NCBI RefSeq assembly: GCF_021602585.1
Contig: NZ_BQIP01000008.1
Location: 168,044 to 232,043 of the forward strand
DNA length: 64,000 nucleotides
Direction of reading: 5' to 3'
Source of the DNA: Pseudomonas faucium
Lineage (GTDB): Bacteria > Pseudomonadota > Gammaproteobacteria > Pseudomonadales > Pseudomonadaceae
In this document: positions 42,263 through 51,863 of the stretch, one piece after another
Numbering within the stretch: position 1 is the first letter of the stretch
How the letters are laid out: the number at the start of each line of letters is the position of its first letter
Made by a program: the position numbers and the translations under genes
The notes under the pieces: model-generated
What the model saw: only the letters and a program-made list of their open reading frames with translations
What the model was told of the DNA's origin: nothing
Databases searched by the model: none

Positions 42263-43903
42263 ATGGCAAGCAGTGTGCACAGGCGCGAAGTAATCAGCTG
42301 GATGGGTGTCGGTGCGCTGGCGCCGTTGCTCGGCGCCTGTTCCGCGTTGCCGGGCCAGCGTGGCGGTGCTGCCAGCGTCGATTTGCTGTATGTCGCCGAC
42401 ACCCTCGATGCGCGCCAGCCCGGCCTGCCCGTGGTGCCCGCTACCCGCCTGGGCCCGGTCAGCCACCTGGGGCGTGCGCCGTGGATGACCGGCGCCAGTG
42501 CCAGCCTCGCGCAACCGCAACTGGCGCCCTTGCTCGATGCCAGCCAGGCCCAGAACGTGCGCCTGGGCGGTTACGCGGTACTGGCGGCGCTGTTGGAACA
42601 GTTGCGCGGCGAGGCGGGCCAGGGCAATAGCCTGACCCTGGAAAACGGCCAGGGCTGGAACGGCAGTGGCCTGGCCTACCTCACCCACGGCGAAAGCGGT
42701 GTGCAGGGCAGCCAGTTGCTGGGCAGCGACGTGCGGGTCAGCAGCGACGAGCGCGTGCTCTGGCCGCAACGCAGTGCCAGCCTGTATCGCCAAGCTTCGG
42801 CCATCACCCTCGGCGCCGGGCTTGCCGACGAACAACGCAAGGCCCTGGGCCTCGAGCCGCTGCACACCTTCGAACGGGGCGGTGCGCGGATCGCGGTGGT
42901 CGGCATCAGCGACCCTTACGCCCAGGACCAGAAAGCCTCCCTGAAACAGTGGTACCAGGCCTTGCTGCCGACCTTCGAGCGCGCGCGCCGCGAAGCGGAC
43001 CTGGTGGTGGCGCTGGCCGACGTGGGCACCGGCCCGGGCCTGTGGCTGGCCGAGCGGGTGCCTGAAATCGATGTGCTGCTGTGCGCCCGTGGCCAGGACC
43101 TGTGGCCGGCGCCGGTGTACGCCAGCCAGGCCAGTGGCCGCCGCGTGCCGGTGCTGTTTGCCGGCTGCCGGGCCAGTGGGGCGTTCCGCCTGCGTTGCCA
43201 GCAGGTGGCCGGGCAGTGGCAGTTCGAGGGGCGCTTCTTCCCGGCCTTCGCCCAGCAACTCACGCCTGCCGCGCAGCTGCGTGCCAGCCAGTTGCATGGC
43301 GAGCTGCAGCAGCAGCGCGCAGGCCACGCGGCCTGGCTCGACCAACCCCTGGCCCGCGCACCGCAGGCGCTGTGGCGCCGCGATACCCGTGGTGGCAATT
43401 GGGACCGCCTGCTGCACCAGGCCCTGGCCGATGACAGCAGCATGCCCGTGCTGTTGCCGGGCCTGCGCTATGACTACCCGCTGGCGGCCGGCGAAACGAT
43501 CACCCGCGAGCACCTGATCAGCCTCACCGGCGGCTACCCGGCCGCAGTGGTCGAAGCCCCGGCGCGGCAGGTCGAGCAAGTGCTGGAAAACGCCGCCGAG
43601 CAATTGTTCGGCGACCCGCTGCTGCTGGACAACAGCCAGGACCTGCCGCGTTGGCAAGGGCAGGCCTGGCGCGTCAGCTACAGCCCGCAAGGCAAGCGCA
43701 TCACCGGCCTGGACCCGGTGCAGGGCCTGTGCCGCACCTTCGGCCTGCAGTTCCAGCCCGAGGCCGGCGAACCCCTGTGGCAGCGGGTCGAGGCCTGGCT
43801 GTCGCGCCAGCCTGCCGATTGGCAGCTGGCTCCCCTGGCGCTCCCCGAAGTGCGCTACGTACAGGGCCACCCCGGCTGGCACCCGCGCCAGGTGGCGTCG
43901 TGA
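42263..43903 (+). CDS. SoxB/5'-nucleotidase-like lipoprotein, metal motifs degenerate
   Basis: A 546-residue exported protein. HRREVISWMGVGALAPLLGAC (two parts: RR at 7-8, lipobox Cys 26) suggests a lipoprotein, perhaps Tat-routed. The overall plan is that of SoxB/5'-nucleotidases: an N-terminal metallophosphoesterase domain and a C-terminal domain with GETITREHLISLTGGYPAAV and QVEQVLENAAEQLF. Yet the dinuclear metal motifs are altered: DxH becomes ADTLDA (45-50), the GD block reads LENGQGWNGSG (126-136), GNHE is replaced by VSSDERVLW, and GHTHD by CARGQDLWP. It may be a pseudoenzyme or have changed chemistry. It is first in the gsp operon, overlapping gspC by 4 bases. Confidence 0.75.
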   Translation: MASSVHRREVISWMGVGALAPLLGACSALPGQRGGAASVDLLYVADTLDARQPGLPVVPATRLGPVSHLGRAPWMTGASASLAQPQLAPLLDASQAQNVRLGGYAVLAALLEQLRGEAGQGNSLTLENGQGWNGSGLAYLTHGESGVQGSQLLGSDVRVSSDERVLWPQRSASLYRQASAITLGAGLADEQRKALGLEPLHTFERGGARIAVVGISDPYAQDQKASLKQWYQALLPTFERARREADLVVALADVGTGPGLWLAERVPEIDVLLCARGQDLWPAPVYASQASGRRVPVLFAGCRASGAFRLRCQQVAGQWQFEGRFFPAFAQQLTPAAQLRASQLHGELQQQRAGHAAWLDQPLARAPQALWRRDTRGGNWDRLLHQALADDSSMPVLLPGLRYDYPLAAGETITREHLISLTGGYPAAVVEAPARQVEQVLENAAEQLFGDPLLLDNSQDLPRWQGQAWRVSYSPQGKRITGLDPVQGLCRTFGLQFQPEAGEPLWQRVEAWLSRQPADWQLAPLALPEVRYVQGHPGWHPRQVAS

Positions 43904-44325
43904 GCCTGGGCGCCCGTGCCCTGACCTGCGGCCTGCTGACCCTGGCCGGCTGGCTGGCCGCGCAATGCGTGCTGCAACTGAGCCGCCAGCCGCAGCCGGC
44001 CAGCCCCGCCAGCACAGCCAGCAGTGCGCTGCCGGGGCTGATGGTCGGCCACTGGCAGGCGGCCGTCGATGACGGCGCCATCGCCCTCACGCGCTTGCCG
44101 CTGCACTACCTCGGCGGGCTCAAGGCCCAGCCGCTGTCGGCCAGCGTGGTGGTACTGCGCTACGGCCAACAGGTGCGCACCCTCGGCCGTGGCCAGCGCC
44201 TGGCACCGGGGATCGTGTTGCAGGACATCCACGCCGATGGCCTGATTTTCGACAACCAGGGGCGGCGCGAACGCCTGCCCTGGCCGCCACGCCCCGCCGT
44301 GACCGGCTTCAAGCGGCAAGGATGA
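43900..44325 (+). CDS. gspC: Type II secretion protein GspC
   Basis: Inner-membrane protein that links the assembly platform to the secretin. It is a short form of 141 residues starting with GTG in a GTGA overlap. One membrane helix (LTCGLLTLAGWLAAQCVLQL) is followed by the HR domain (PLHYLGGLKAQPLSASVVVL, then GQRLAPGIVLQDIHADGLIF). No PDZ or coiled-coil domain follows, so it ends right after the HR domain. Confidence 0.85.
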   Translation: MSLGARALTCGLLTLAGWLAAQCVLQLSRQPQPASPASTASSALPGLMVGHWQAAVDDGAIALTRLPLHYLGGLKAQPLSASVVVLRYGQQVRTLGRGQRLAPGIVLQDIHADGLIFDNQGRRERLPWPPRPAVTGFKRQG

Positions 44326-44328
44326 ACG

Positions 44329-46281
44329 ATGCCTGTCAGATATTGCGTGGCCGCCGCCCTGAGCCTGGCGCTGTCATTGGCCTGGGCCCAGGAGCCGGAA
44401 GCATTCGACGACAACAGTACACCGCTGTACGAGGTGAACTTCGTCGACACCGAGCTGGGCGAGTTCATCGACAGCGTGTCGCGCATCACCGGCACCACCT
44501 TCATCGTCGACCCTCGGGTCAAGGGCAAGGTCACCGTGCGCACCGTCGACCGCCACGATGCCGATGCCATCTACGACATCTTCCTGGCCCAGTTGCGTGC
44601 CCAGGGCTTTGCGGCGGTCGACCTGCCCAACGGCAGCGTGAAGATCGTCCCCGACCAGGCCGCGCGCCTGGAGCCGGTGCCGGTCGAGGCCAAGGGCAAG
44701 CGCGGCGAGGGCAGCGATGGCGTGGCCACCCGCGTGTTCAACGTGCGCAATGCCGCCAGCGAGCAGATGCTCGGCATTCTCAAACCGCTGATCGACCCGC
44801 GCGTCGGAGTGATCACCCCGTACCCCGCTGCCAACCTGCTGGTGGTCACCGACTGGCGCAGCAACCTCGACCGCATCGACAGCCTGCTGCGCCAGCTCGA
44901 CCAGGTCAGTGACGAGCCCATGCAGGTGATGCCCCTGCGTCATGCCAGTGCCGCCGACACCGCGCAGTTGCTGACCCGCCTGCTGGCCCGCGAGCAGGGC
45001 GCCGACGCCACCCAGGTGGTCGCCGACCCGCGCAGCAATGCCTTGCTGGTGCGCGGCAACAGCGACCGGGTGCGCGCGCTCATGGCCCAGCTCGACCGCC
45101 CCAGCGACAACCAGCGCTCCAGCAATACCCAAGTGATCTACCTGCGCCATGCCAACGCGGCCGAGGTGGTGAAGGTGCTGCGCGGGCTCAGCCAGGAGGG
45201 CGCGGCGCCCAGCGAAGGCCTGGCCGAAGGGGAGGGCAAGGACAAGCCGCCGATGGCCGCGGCCAGCGACTCGGGCATTCGCCTGGAGTACGAGGAAGGC
45301 ACCAACGCCGTGGTCATGGTCGGCCCCGACAGCGAGCTGGCGGCCTATCGCTCGATCGTCGAGCAGCTCGATATCCGCCGCGCCCAGGTGGTGGTCGAGG
45401 CGATCATCGCCGAGGTCTCCGACACCCGCGCCCAGGAGCTTGGCGTGCAATGGCTGTTCGCCGACGAGAAGTTCGGCGCCGGCATCGTCAACTTCGGCAG
45501 CAACGGGGTGAACATCGCTAATATCGCAGGCGCCGCCGCCAGCGGCGACAACGAGGCGCTGGGCAACCTGCTGTCGGGCACCCAGGGGGCCACGGTGGGC
45601 ATCGGCCACATCGGCGGTGGTTTCAACTTCGCCATGCTGATCAACGCGCTCAAGGGCAAGAGTGGCTTCAACCTGCTCTCCACACCCACCTTGCTGACCC
45701 TGGACAACGCCGAGGCGTCGATCCTGGTCGGCCAGGAAGTGCCCTTCGTCACCGGCTCCGTGACCCAGAACAACGCCAACCCCTACCAGACCATCGAGCG
45801 CAAGGAAGTCGGAGTCAAGCTGCGCATCAAGCCGCAGATCAACATCGACAACAGCGTGCGCCTGGACATCGTCCAGGAGGTGTCCTCGATCGCCGAGTCC
45901 CGCGCGGCCAGCGACGTGATCACCAACAAGCGCGAGATCAAGACCAAGGTCATGGTCGAGGACAACGGCCTGGTCATCCTGGGCGGCCTGATCAGCGACG
46001 AGCTGAGCACCAGCGACCAGCGCGTGCCGTTTCTCGGCGACATCCCGGGGCTGGGCCGGCTGTTCCGCTCCGACGCCAGCAAGAACACCAAGCAGAACCT
46101 GATGGTGTTCATCCGCCCGCGCATCCTGCGTGACGGCCCGAGCCTGGCCGGGCTGAGCGAAGACAAGTACCGCACCCTGCAGCAGACCACGCCGCTGAAG
46201 TTGCCGGATCTGGCAGAAGGCACGCCGCTGCTGCAGGTGTTCCCCGCCAGCCGTGCGCGCCTGGAAGGCGGTAGCTGGTGA
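44329..46281 (+). CDS. gspD: Type II secretion secretin GspD
   Basis: Outer-membrane channel of the type II system. It has 650 residues with a signal peptide ending near LAWAQE. The N0 domain ([20 protein letters not shown]) is followed by three N1-N3 KH-like repeats ([29 protein letters not shown]). The C-terminal secretin domain contains [32 protein letters not shown] and [13 protein letters not shown]. The S-domain tail for a pilotin is short. It lies in the operon gspC-D-E-F-G-H-I-J-L-M-N, with a 3-base gap before and a 1-base overlap after. Confidence 0.95.
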   Translation: MPVRYCVAAALSLALSLAWAQEPEAFDDNSTPLYEVNFVDTELGEFIDSVSRITGTTFIVDPRVKGKVTVRTVDRHDADAIYDIFLAQLRAQGFAAVDLPNGSVKIVPDQAARLEPVPVEAKGKRGEGSDGVATRVFNVRNAASEQMLGILKPLIDPRVGVITPYPAANLLVVTDWRSNLDRIDSLLRQLDQVSDEPMQVMPLRHASAADTAQLLTRLLAREQGADATQVVADPRSNALLVRGNSDRVRALMAQLDRPSDNQRSSNTQVIYLRHANAAEVVKVLRGLSQEGAAPSEGLAEGEGKDKPPMAAASDSGIRLEYEEGTNAVVMVGPDSELAAYRSIVEQLDIRRAQVVVEAIIAEVSDTRAQELGVQWLFADEKFGAGIVNFGSNGVNIANIAGAAASGDNEALGNLLSGTQGATVGIGHIGGGFNFAMLINALKGKSGFNLLSTPTLLTLDNAEASILVGQEVPFVTGSVTQNNANPYQTIERKEVGVKLRIKPQINIDNSVRLDIVQEVSSIAESRAASDVITNKREIKTKVMVEDNGLVILGGLISDELSTSDQRVPFLGDIPGLGRLFRSDASKNTKQNLMVFIRPRILRDGPSLAGLSEDKYRTLQQTTPLKLPDLAEGTPLLQVFPASRARLEGGSW

Positions 46282-47729
46282 TGCTGCCCTATCGCCTGGC
46301 GCGCCAGGCCGGCCTGGCCATGGCGCCGATGGACGCCGGCTGGCAGCTGTGGCTGCGCCAGGATGCCGACAGCGACCAGCTGCAGGAACTGCTGCGCGTG
46401 CATGGCCAGCCGGCCGCGCTGGTGTACCTGGAGCCCGCCGCCTTCGATGAACGCCTCGGCCAGCTGTACCAGGCCGGCAGTGGCACCAACCAGGCGCTGA
46501 TCGAAGGCATCGGCGCGCAGGTCGACCTGGACAGCTTGATGAGCGAGATGCCGCGCATCGAAGACCTGCTCGAAAGCGACGACGAGGCCCCGGTCATCCG
46601 CCTGATCAATGGCCTGTTCGGCCAGGCCCTGCGCCTGCGCGCCTCGGACATCCACATCGAAACCTTCGAGCAGAGCCTGGTGGTGCGCCTGCGCGTCGAC
46701 GGCCACCTGCGCGAGGTGCTGCGCCCGCCACGGGCGCTGTCGGCGATGCTGGTGTCGCGGATCAAGGTGATGGCGCGCCTGGACATCGCCGAAAAGCGCC
46801 AGCCCCAGGATGGCCGTATCACCTTGCGCGCGGCGGGCCGTGAAGTGGACGTGCGGGTGTCGACGCTGCCCGGCATCCATGGCGAGCGCGTGGTGATGCG
46901 CGTGCTCGACAAGCAGGCCAGCCTGCTGGCGCTGGCCAACCTGGGCATGCCAGGCGCCGTGCTGCAGGGCCTGCGCAGTTGCCTGGCGCGCCCCAACGGC
47001 ATCGTGCTGTCCACCGGCCCGACCGGCTCGGGCAAGACCACCACCCTGTACGCCAGCCTCAACAGCCTCAACGACGGCAGCCGCAACATCCTCACCGTCG
47101 AAGACCCGGTGGAGTACGCCATCGCCGGCATCGGCCAGACCGCCATCAACCCCCGCGCCGGCCTGACCTTCGCCAGCGGCCTGCGCGCCATCCTGCGCCA
47201 GGACCCGGACGTGATCATGCTCGGCGAAATCCGCGACCAGGAAACCGCGCAGATCGCCGTGCAGGCCAGCCTCACCGGCCACCTGGTGCTGTCGACCCTG
47301 CACACCAACAGCGCGGTGGGCGCGGTGACGCGCCTGCGCGACATGGGCATCGAGCCGTTCCTGATCGCCTCCTGCCTGCGCGGGGTGCTGGCCCAGCGCC
47401 TGGTGCGGCGGCTGTGCAGCTGCGCCCAGGCGCAACCGCTGCAAGCCGCCGAGCGTGCCCTGTGGCCGGAGCTGACGGCGCTGGGCAGCAGCCATCACGC
47501 CGTGGGCTGCGAGCTCTGCCAGGGCAGTGGCTATGTCGGGCGCCTGGGGCTGTACGAATTCATCGAACTGGACGCCGGGCTGATCGCCTTGCTGTACGAC
47601 GGCGCCAGCGAACAGGCCATGCACGACTACCTGGCGCCGCACCGGCGCAGCCTGGTGGCGATGGCCAGCGACTGCCTGGCACGGGGTGAGACCAGCCTTG
47701 CCGAAGTGCTGCGCGTGGTGCAGGGCTGA
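46281..47729 (+). CDS. gspE: Type II secretion ATPase GspE
   Basis: Cytoplasmic hexameric ATPase that drives pseudopilus assembly. It has 482 residues. Walker A is [17 protein letters not shown] (about 237-253), the Asp box and Walker B include [20 protein letters not shown], and the His box is [16 protein letters not shown]. The zinc-binding element near the C-terminus is atypical: LCSCAQ (CxC) plus [14 protein letters not shown], where family members usually have CxxC...CxxC. A GTG codon just before the ATG at 46281 is an alternative start. Confidence 0.95.
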   Translation: MLPYRLARQAGLAMAPMDAGWQLWLRQDADSDQLQELLRVHGQPAALVYLEPAAFDERLGQLYQAGSGTNQALIEGIGAQVDLDSLMSEMPRIEDLLESDDEAPVIRLINGLFGQALRLRASDIHIETFEQSLVVRLRVDGHLREVLRPPRALSAMLVSRIKVMARLDIAEKRQPQDGRITLRAAGREVDVRVSTLPGIHGERVVMRVLDKQASLLALANLGMPGAVLQGLRSCLARPNGIVLSTGPTGSGKTTTLYASLNSLNDGSRNILTVEDPVEYAIAGIGQTAINPRAGLTFASGLRAILRQDPDVIMLGEIRDQETAQIAVQASLTGHLVLSTLHTNSAVGAVTRLRDMGIEPFLIASCLRGVLAQRLVRRLCSCAQAQPLQAAERALWPELTALGSSHHAVGCELCQGSGYVGRLGLYEFIELDAGLIALLYDGASEQAMHDYLAPHRRSLVAMASDCLARGETSLAEVLRVVQG

Positions 47730-47732
47730 GCC

Positions 47733-48935
47733 ATGCCGACCTTCCGTTACCAGGCCGTCGACCTCGCCGGCAAACCGCACAAGGCCAGCCTGCAGGCCGA
47801 CAGCGAACGCCATGCGCGCCAGCTGCTGCGCGAGCAGGGGTTGTTCGCGCGCCAGTTGCAGCGCGTCGAGGCCGGCAGCCGCCAGCCCCGTCGGCAACGC
47901 CTGAGCCGCGCCCAGCTGTGCGAGCTGACTCGCCAGCTCGCTACCCTTACCGCCGCCGGCATCCCCTTGGTCGATGCCCTGGCCACCCTCGAGCGCCAGT
48001 TGCGCCAGCCCGCCCTGCACGGGGTGCTGGTGGCCTTGCGCGGCTCGCTGGCCGAAGGCCTGGGCCTGGCCCGCAGCCTGGCCCGCCAGGGCGCGCCGTT
48101 CACCGGCCTGTACTGCGCACTGGTCGAGGCGGGCGAGCGCTCCGGGCGCCTGGCCCAGGTGCTGACGCGGCTGGCCGACCACCTTGAGCAGGTGCAGCGC
48201 CAGCAGCACAAGGCGCGCACGGCCTTGATCTACCCCAGCGTGCTGATGGGCGTGTCGCTGGCGGTGGTGATCGGCCTGATGACCTTCGTCGTGCCCAAGC
48301 TCACCGAACAGTTCGCCCATGCCGGGCAGAGCCTGCCCCTGGTCACCACGCTGCTGATCGGCCTGAGCCAGGGCCTGGTGCAGGCCGGGCCGTGGTTGCT
48401 GGGGCTGGCCATGCTGCTGACGCTGCTCGCCGGTTGGCTGCTGCGCAAGCCGCACTGGTGCCTGCGCCGCGACGACCTGCTGCTGCGCCTGCCGCGTATC
48501 GGCGCCCTGCTGCAGGTGCTGGAGAGTGCCCGCCTGGCGCGCAGCCTGGCGATCCTCAGTAGCAGCGGCGTGGCCCTGCTCGAAGCTTTGCAGGTGGCCA
48601 GCGAAACCGTTGGCAACCAGCGCATTCGCCTGGCCATGGCGCAGGTGCGCCAGCAGGTGCAGGGCGGCACCAGCCTGCACCGGGCGCTGAACGCCAGCCG
48701 GCAGTTTCCGCCGCTGCTGGTGAACATGGTCGCCAGCGGCGAGGCCAGCGGCACCCTGGCCGACATGCTCGAACGCGTGGCCGACGACCAGGAACGCGGC
48801 TTTGCCCGCCAGGTGGACACCGCCATGGCGCTTTTCGAACCCCTGATGATCCTGGTGATGGGCGCCGTGGTGCTGTTCATCGTGCTGGCGGTGCTGCTGC
48901 CGATCATGCAACTCAACCAGGGCCTGCAACTGTAG
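47733..48935 (+). CDS. gspF: Type II secretion platform protein GspF
   Basis: Polytopic inner-membrane protein of the assembly platform. It has 400 residues in the usual two-repeat arrangement of cytoplasmic helical bundles, each followed by membrane spans. RQLATLTAAGIPLVDALATL begins repeat one and RSLAILSSSGVALLEALQVA repeat two. Spans are near 170-195 (SVLMGVSLAVVIGLMTFVVP), 215-235 and 370-392. It starts three bases after gspE. Confidence 0.95.
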   Translation: MPTFRYQAVDLAGKPHKASLQADSERHARQLLREQGLFARQLQRVEAGSRQPRRQRLSRAQLCELTRQLATLTAAGIPLVDALATLERQLRQPALHGVLVALRGSLAEGLGLARSLARQGAPFTGLYCALVEAGERSGRLAQVLTRLADHLEQVQRQQHKARTALIYPSVLMGVSLAVVIGLMTFVVPKLTEQFAHAGQSLPLVTTLLIGLSQGLVQAGPWLLGLAMLLTLLAGWLLRKPHWCLRRDDLLLRLPRIGALLQVLESARLARSLAILSSSGVALLEALQVASETVGNQRIRLAMAQVRQQVQGGTSLHRALNASRQFPPLLVNMVASGEASGTLADMLERVADDQERGFARQVDTAMALFEPLMILVMGAVVLFIVLAVLLPIMQLNQGLQL

Positions 48936-48953
48936 CCGACAAGGAGTTTTCAC

Positions 48954-49388
48954 ATGCAGCATCGACGCAACCGCCAGCGTGGTTTCACGCTCATGGAAAT
49001 CATGGTGGTGATCTTCATCATCGGCCTGCTGATCGCAGTGGTCGCCCCCAGTGTGCTCGGCAACCAGGACAAGGCCATGCGGCAGAAGGTGATGGCCGAC
49101 CTGGCCACCCTGGAGCAGGCCCTGGACATGTACCGCCTGGACAACCTGCGCTTTCCCAGCAACGAACAAGGCCTGGCGGCGCTGGTGAAAAAGCCCGCCC
49201 AGGAGCCGATCCCCCGCGCCTGGCGCAGCGACGGCTACATTCGTCGCCTGCCGGAGGACCCCTGGGGCACCCCGTACCAATACCGCATGCCGGGCGAGCA
49301 CGGCCGGGTCGATGTGTATTCGCTGGGCGCCGACGGCGTGCCGGGCGGCGAAGGCCAGGATGCCGACCTGGGCAACTGGGCGCTGTGA
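48954..49388 (+). CDS. gspG: Type II secretion major pseudopilin GspG
   Basis: Main subunit of the pseudopilus. It has 144 residues. The prepilin cleavage site QRG/FTLMEIMVVIFIIGLLIA has the conserved Glu at +5. The globular part shows the family core NEQGLAALVKKP and PWGTPYQYRMPG, and the calcium-loop end SLGADGVPGGEGQDADLGNW. AAGGAG precedes the ATG, the clearest ribosome-binding site of the operon, fitting the need for high expression. Confidence 0.96.
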   Translation: MQHRRNRQRGFTLMEIMVVIFIIGLLIAVVAPSVLGNQDKAMRQKVMADLATLEQALDMYRLDNLRFPSNEQGLAALVKKPAQEPIPRAWRSDGYIRRLPEDPWGTPYQYRMPGEHGRVDVYSLGADGVPGGEGQDADLGNWAL

Positions 49389-49391
49389 GCG

Positions 49392-49829
49392 GTGCGCGGG
49401 CAGCGTGGCTTCAGCCTGATCGAACTGCTGGTGGTGCTGGCCATCGCCGGGCTCATGACCGGGCTTGCGGTGGCCTCGCTCGGGGGCGCGGCGGCCAGTG
49501 CCGACCAGGCGCTGCAGCGCCTGGCCGTGGAGGTGCGCGAGCAAGGTGCGCTGGCCCGCCATGCGGGGCAGTTGCGCGGCTTGCGCTGGAACGGCCAGCG
49601 CCCGGAATTCGTGCGCCGTGAGGGCGATGCCTGGGTGGCCGAGCCGGCCCGCCTGGGCGACTGGCCCAAGGGCTTGCGCCCGGACTGGCCGGCCAGCCCG
49701 CAGCCGCGGATGCTGTTCACCCCGCACGGCTGGGCGCAGCCGGGCGTGGTGCGCTGGTACTGGGCCGAGGGCAGCCAGCGCTGGGCCTGGGGCCGTGATG
49801 GGCAGTTGCAGGTGGCGATGTCGCCATGA
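49392..49829 (+). CDS. gspH: Type II secretion minor pseudopilin GspH
   Basis: 145 residues from a GTG start three bases after the gspG stop. RG/FSLIELLVVLAIAGLMTGL is the cleavage site and transmembrane helix with Glu +5. The C-terminal beta-domain is short and Trp-rich. It overlaps gspI by 4 bases (ATGA). Confidence 0.9.
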   Translation: MRGQRGFSLIELLVVLAIAGLMTGLAVASLGGAAASADQALQRLAVEVREQGALARHAGQLRGLRWNGQRPEFVRREGDAWVAEPARLGDWPKGLRPDWPASPQPRMLFTPHGWAQPGVVRWYWAEGSQRWAWGRDGQLQVAMSP

Positions 49830-50194
49830 AGCGCCGAGAGCAAGGCTTCACCCTGCTGGAAGTGACCGTGGCCCTGGCCATTGCCGCCGTGCTGGCGGTC
49901 ATCACCAGCCAGGTGCTGCGCCAGCGCCTGGCCGTGCAGCACAGCGTGCAGCAGCACCGCCTGGGCGTGCTGTGTGCACGCGAGCTGCAGGCGCGCTTTG
50001 CCGTCGAGCAGTACTGGCCGGCCAGCAACCAGGTGGCCGGGGAGCTGAGCCAGGGCGGGCAGGCATGCCATTGGCAACTGCAGCTGCGCCGCACGGGCGT
50101 GCGCGACTTGCGTCGCGGCGATTTGCAACTGTTCGCCGACCGCGACCAGCGCCTGCCGTTGGGCCAGTACACCGTCTTCCTGGAGCGCCCATGA
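49826..50194 (+). CDS. gspI: Type II secretion minor pseudopilin GspI
   Basis: 122 residues. QG/FTLLEVTVALAIAAVLAVI carries the prepilin signal with Glu +5 and the TLLEV signature of GspI. The small globular domain forms the pseudopilus tip with GspJ and GspK. It overlaps both neighbours by 4 bases. Confidence 0.9.
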   Translation: MKRREQGFTLLEVTVALAIAAVLAVITSQVLRQRLAVQHSVQQHRLGVLCARELQARFAVEQYWPASNQVAGELSQGGQACHWQLQLRRTGVRDLRRGDLQLFADRDQRLPLGQYTVFLERP

Positions 50195-50787
50195 AGCCTG
50201 GCCAACGGCAAGCGGGGCTGACGCTGATCGAGCTGCTGGTGGCACTGGCCCTGACCGCCGTGCTCGGCGTCATGCTCGCCGCCCTGGTCAACGGCTGGCT
50301 CAAGGTGCGCGAACGGCTGCAGGCCAACCAGCACGAGGCCAGCGTGCTGGACTTCTGCCTGGCGCTGGAGCGCCGCTTCGACAGCCCGGTGCTCAGGCAG
50401 CTGTACGAGCAGCGCCTGCCCTTGGCCACCCGCTGGCTGGACTGGCAGGCCGACCGCCAGCAGCTGTTGTGGGTGGCCGCAGCGGCAGTGCCGGAGGCCG
50501 AAGGTGGCTCGCGCCTGCAACGCCAGCGCCTGCGCTTCGATGCCCGTGACCAGCGCCTGCTGCTGGAAAGCTCGGCAGACCTGTACGCCGCCGGCGAGCC
50601 GCAGTGGCTGCTGCGCGAGCAACTGCCACGGGTGAGTGCCATGACCGTGCTGTACCACCAGGGCGGCCGCTGGCTGCCCTGGCCTTCCGATCAACCCGCG
50701 CACCCTGGCCGTGGCGTGCGCCTTGAATTGCAGCGAGACGGAGCCGCGTATGTCTGCACCTTCGTGCTCCCCTGGGGGCGCTCATGA
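50191..50787 (+). CDS. gspJ: Type II secretion minor pseudopilin GspJ
   Basis: 198 residues from the ATG at 50191. QAG/LTLIELLVALALTAVLG is the prepilin site, with Ala-Gly before a Leu rather than Gly-Phe, still compatible with GspO cleavage. The frame is open far upstream but that part overlaps gspH/I out of frame. The C-terminal domain ends in VCTFVLPWGRS. It is part of the GspI-J-K tip. Confidence 0.9.
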   Translation: MKPGQRQAGLTLIELLVALALTAVLGVMLAALVNGWLKVRERLQANQHEASVLDFCLALERRFDSPVLRQLYEQRLPLATRWLDWQADRQQLLWVAAAAVPEAEGGSRLQRQRLRFDARDQRLLLESSADLYAAGEPQWLLREQLPRVSAMTVLYHQGGRWLPWPSDQPAHPGRGVRLELQRDGAAYVCTFVLPWGRS

Positions 50788-51863
50788 AGCTTGAGTGGCG
50801 CCGACGCCCGCCGGCCAAACCCTGGTTGCTGCTGCGCCCGGGGGCGACGTGGAGCTGGCTGCTGGTCGATGCCGATGGGCTGCAGCGCGAAGGGCAGGGC
50901 AGGCCCCCCGAGCACCCCGAGGCGCGGGTGGCGTTGATCTTGCCGGGCGATGCCTGCAGCCAGTTCCAGTTGCCGGCACCGCCAGGGCTCAAGCGTGATG
51001 AATGGCCGATGCTGCTGGAAGACCGCTTGCTGCAGGCGCCCGACGAGGTGCAGTGCGCCTGCCTTGCGCGCCAGGCGGGGCAATTGCATTTGTTGGCAGT
51101 GGCCCGCGAGCACCTGGAAAACTGGCGCGCCCAGTGCGCGCAATGGGGGCTGGCGATTGAGCGTTGCTGGGCCGAGTTTCAGCTGTTGCCCACCCCGGAG
51201 CCGGGCACGGCCTGGCACTGGCAGCGGGCGACGGGCGTGCACCTGTACAGCGGCGTGAGCGAGGCGGGGCAGGTGCATTGGCTGGCCTGGCCAGAGGTGC
51301 TTGGCGAAGTGCCGCGCCAGCCGTGGGCGAGCTTGAGCGCTGTGCCAATGATCGGTGCCTGGCCAGGCACGTTGGCGCGGTTGGAGCACCTGCCCAGCCT
51401 GTTCGAACGGCCCCGCCAGGTGCGCGCCATGCCGGCGTTGTCTCGGCCACAGCAACGGCTGATTGCGGCTTGCCTGCTGCTCGGCGTGGTCTGGGGTGGC
51501 CTGTGGGCCAGCCAGCAGTGGCGGCAGGTACAGGCCTGGCGTGCCCAGGTGCTGCAGGTGACGGGTGAACAGCCCAGCCCGCGTCACGCGGCGCAAGCGC
51601 TCAAGCGCCTGCGCGAAGGTGAATTGCAGCAGCAGTTGCGCACGCGCCAGCTCGAAGACCTGCAGGCCCGCCTGCACGCCTGGTTGCAGGATCACCCGGG
51701 CTGGCGCCTGCAGGCGGTGCGCTTCGATGGCCAGCGCTGGCAGCTGACAATGCAGGGTGAAGGCGATGCGCCGCCGTGGCAGGAAATGGCCAGTGCGGTG
51801 GGCGCCAGTGTGCACGTGCAAGGTGCTGGCCAGGTGGTCTTCGACTTGGGGGCGGCGGCATGA
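50784..51863 (+). CDS. gspL: Type II secretion protein GspL
   Basis: Bitopic inner-membrane protein that docks GspE. It has 359 residues. The cytoplasmic actin-like domain (1 to about 220) is followed by one membrane span (226-243, LIAACLLLGVVWGGLW) and a ferredoxin-like periplasmic domain to the end. The position after gspJ and before gspM, with 4-base overlaps, supports the assignment more than sequence does, as GspL is weakly conserved. Confidence 0.87.
   Translation: MKLEWRRRPPAKPWLLLRPGATWSWLLVDADGLQREGQGRPPEHPEARVALILPGDACSQFQLPAPPGLKRDEWPMLLEDRLLQAPDEVQCACLARQAGQLHLLAVAREHLENWRAQCAQWGLAIERCWAEFQLLPTPEPGTAWHWQRATGVHLYSGVSEAGQVHWLAWPEVLGEVPRQPWASLSAVPMIGAWPGTLARLEHLPSLFERPRQVRAMPALSRPQQRLIAACLLLGVVWGGLWASQQWRQVQAWRAQVLQVTGEQPSPRHAAQALKRLREGELQQQLRTRQLEDLQARLHAWLQDHPGWRLQAVRFDGQRWQLTMQGEGDAPPWQEMASAVGASVHVQGAGQVVFDLGAAA

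Noticed and set aside
45783-49727. Open frame of 1314 codons on the minus strand across gspD-gspH
   Set aside because: Antisense to a complete gsp operon with intact motifs; low-complexity Gln/His/Ala composition and no start context.
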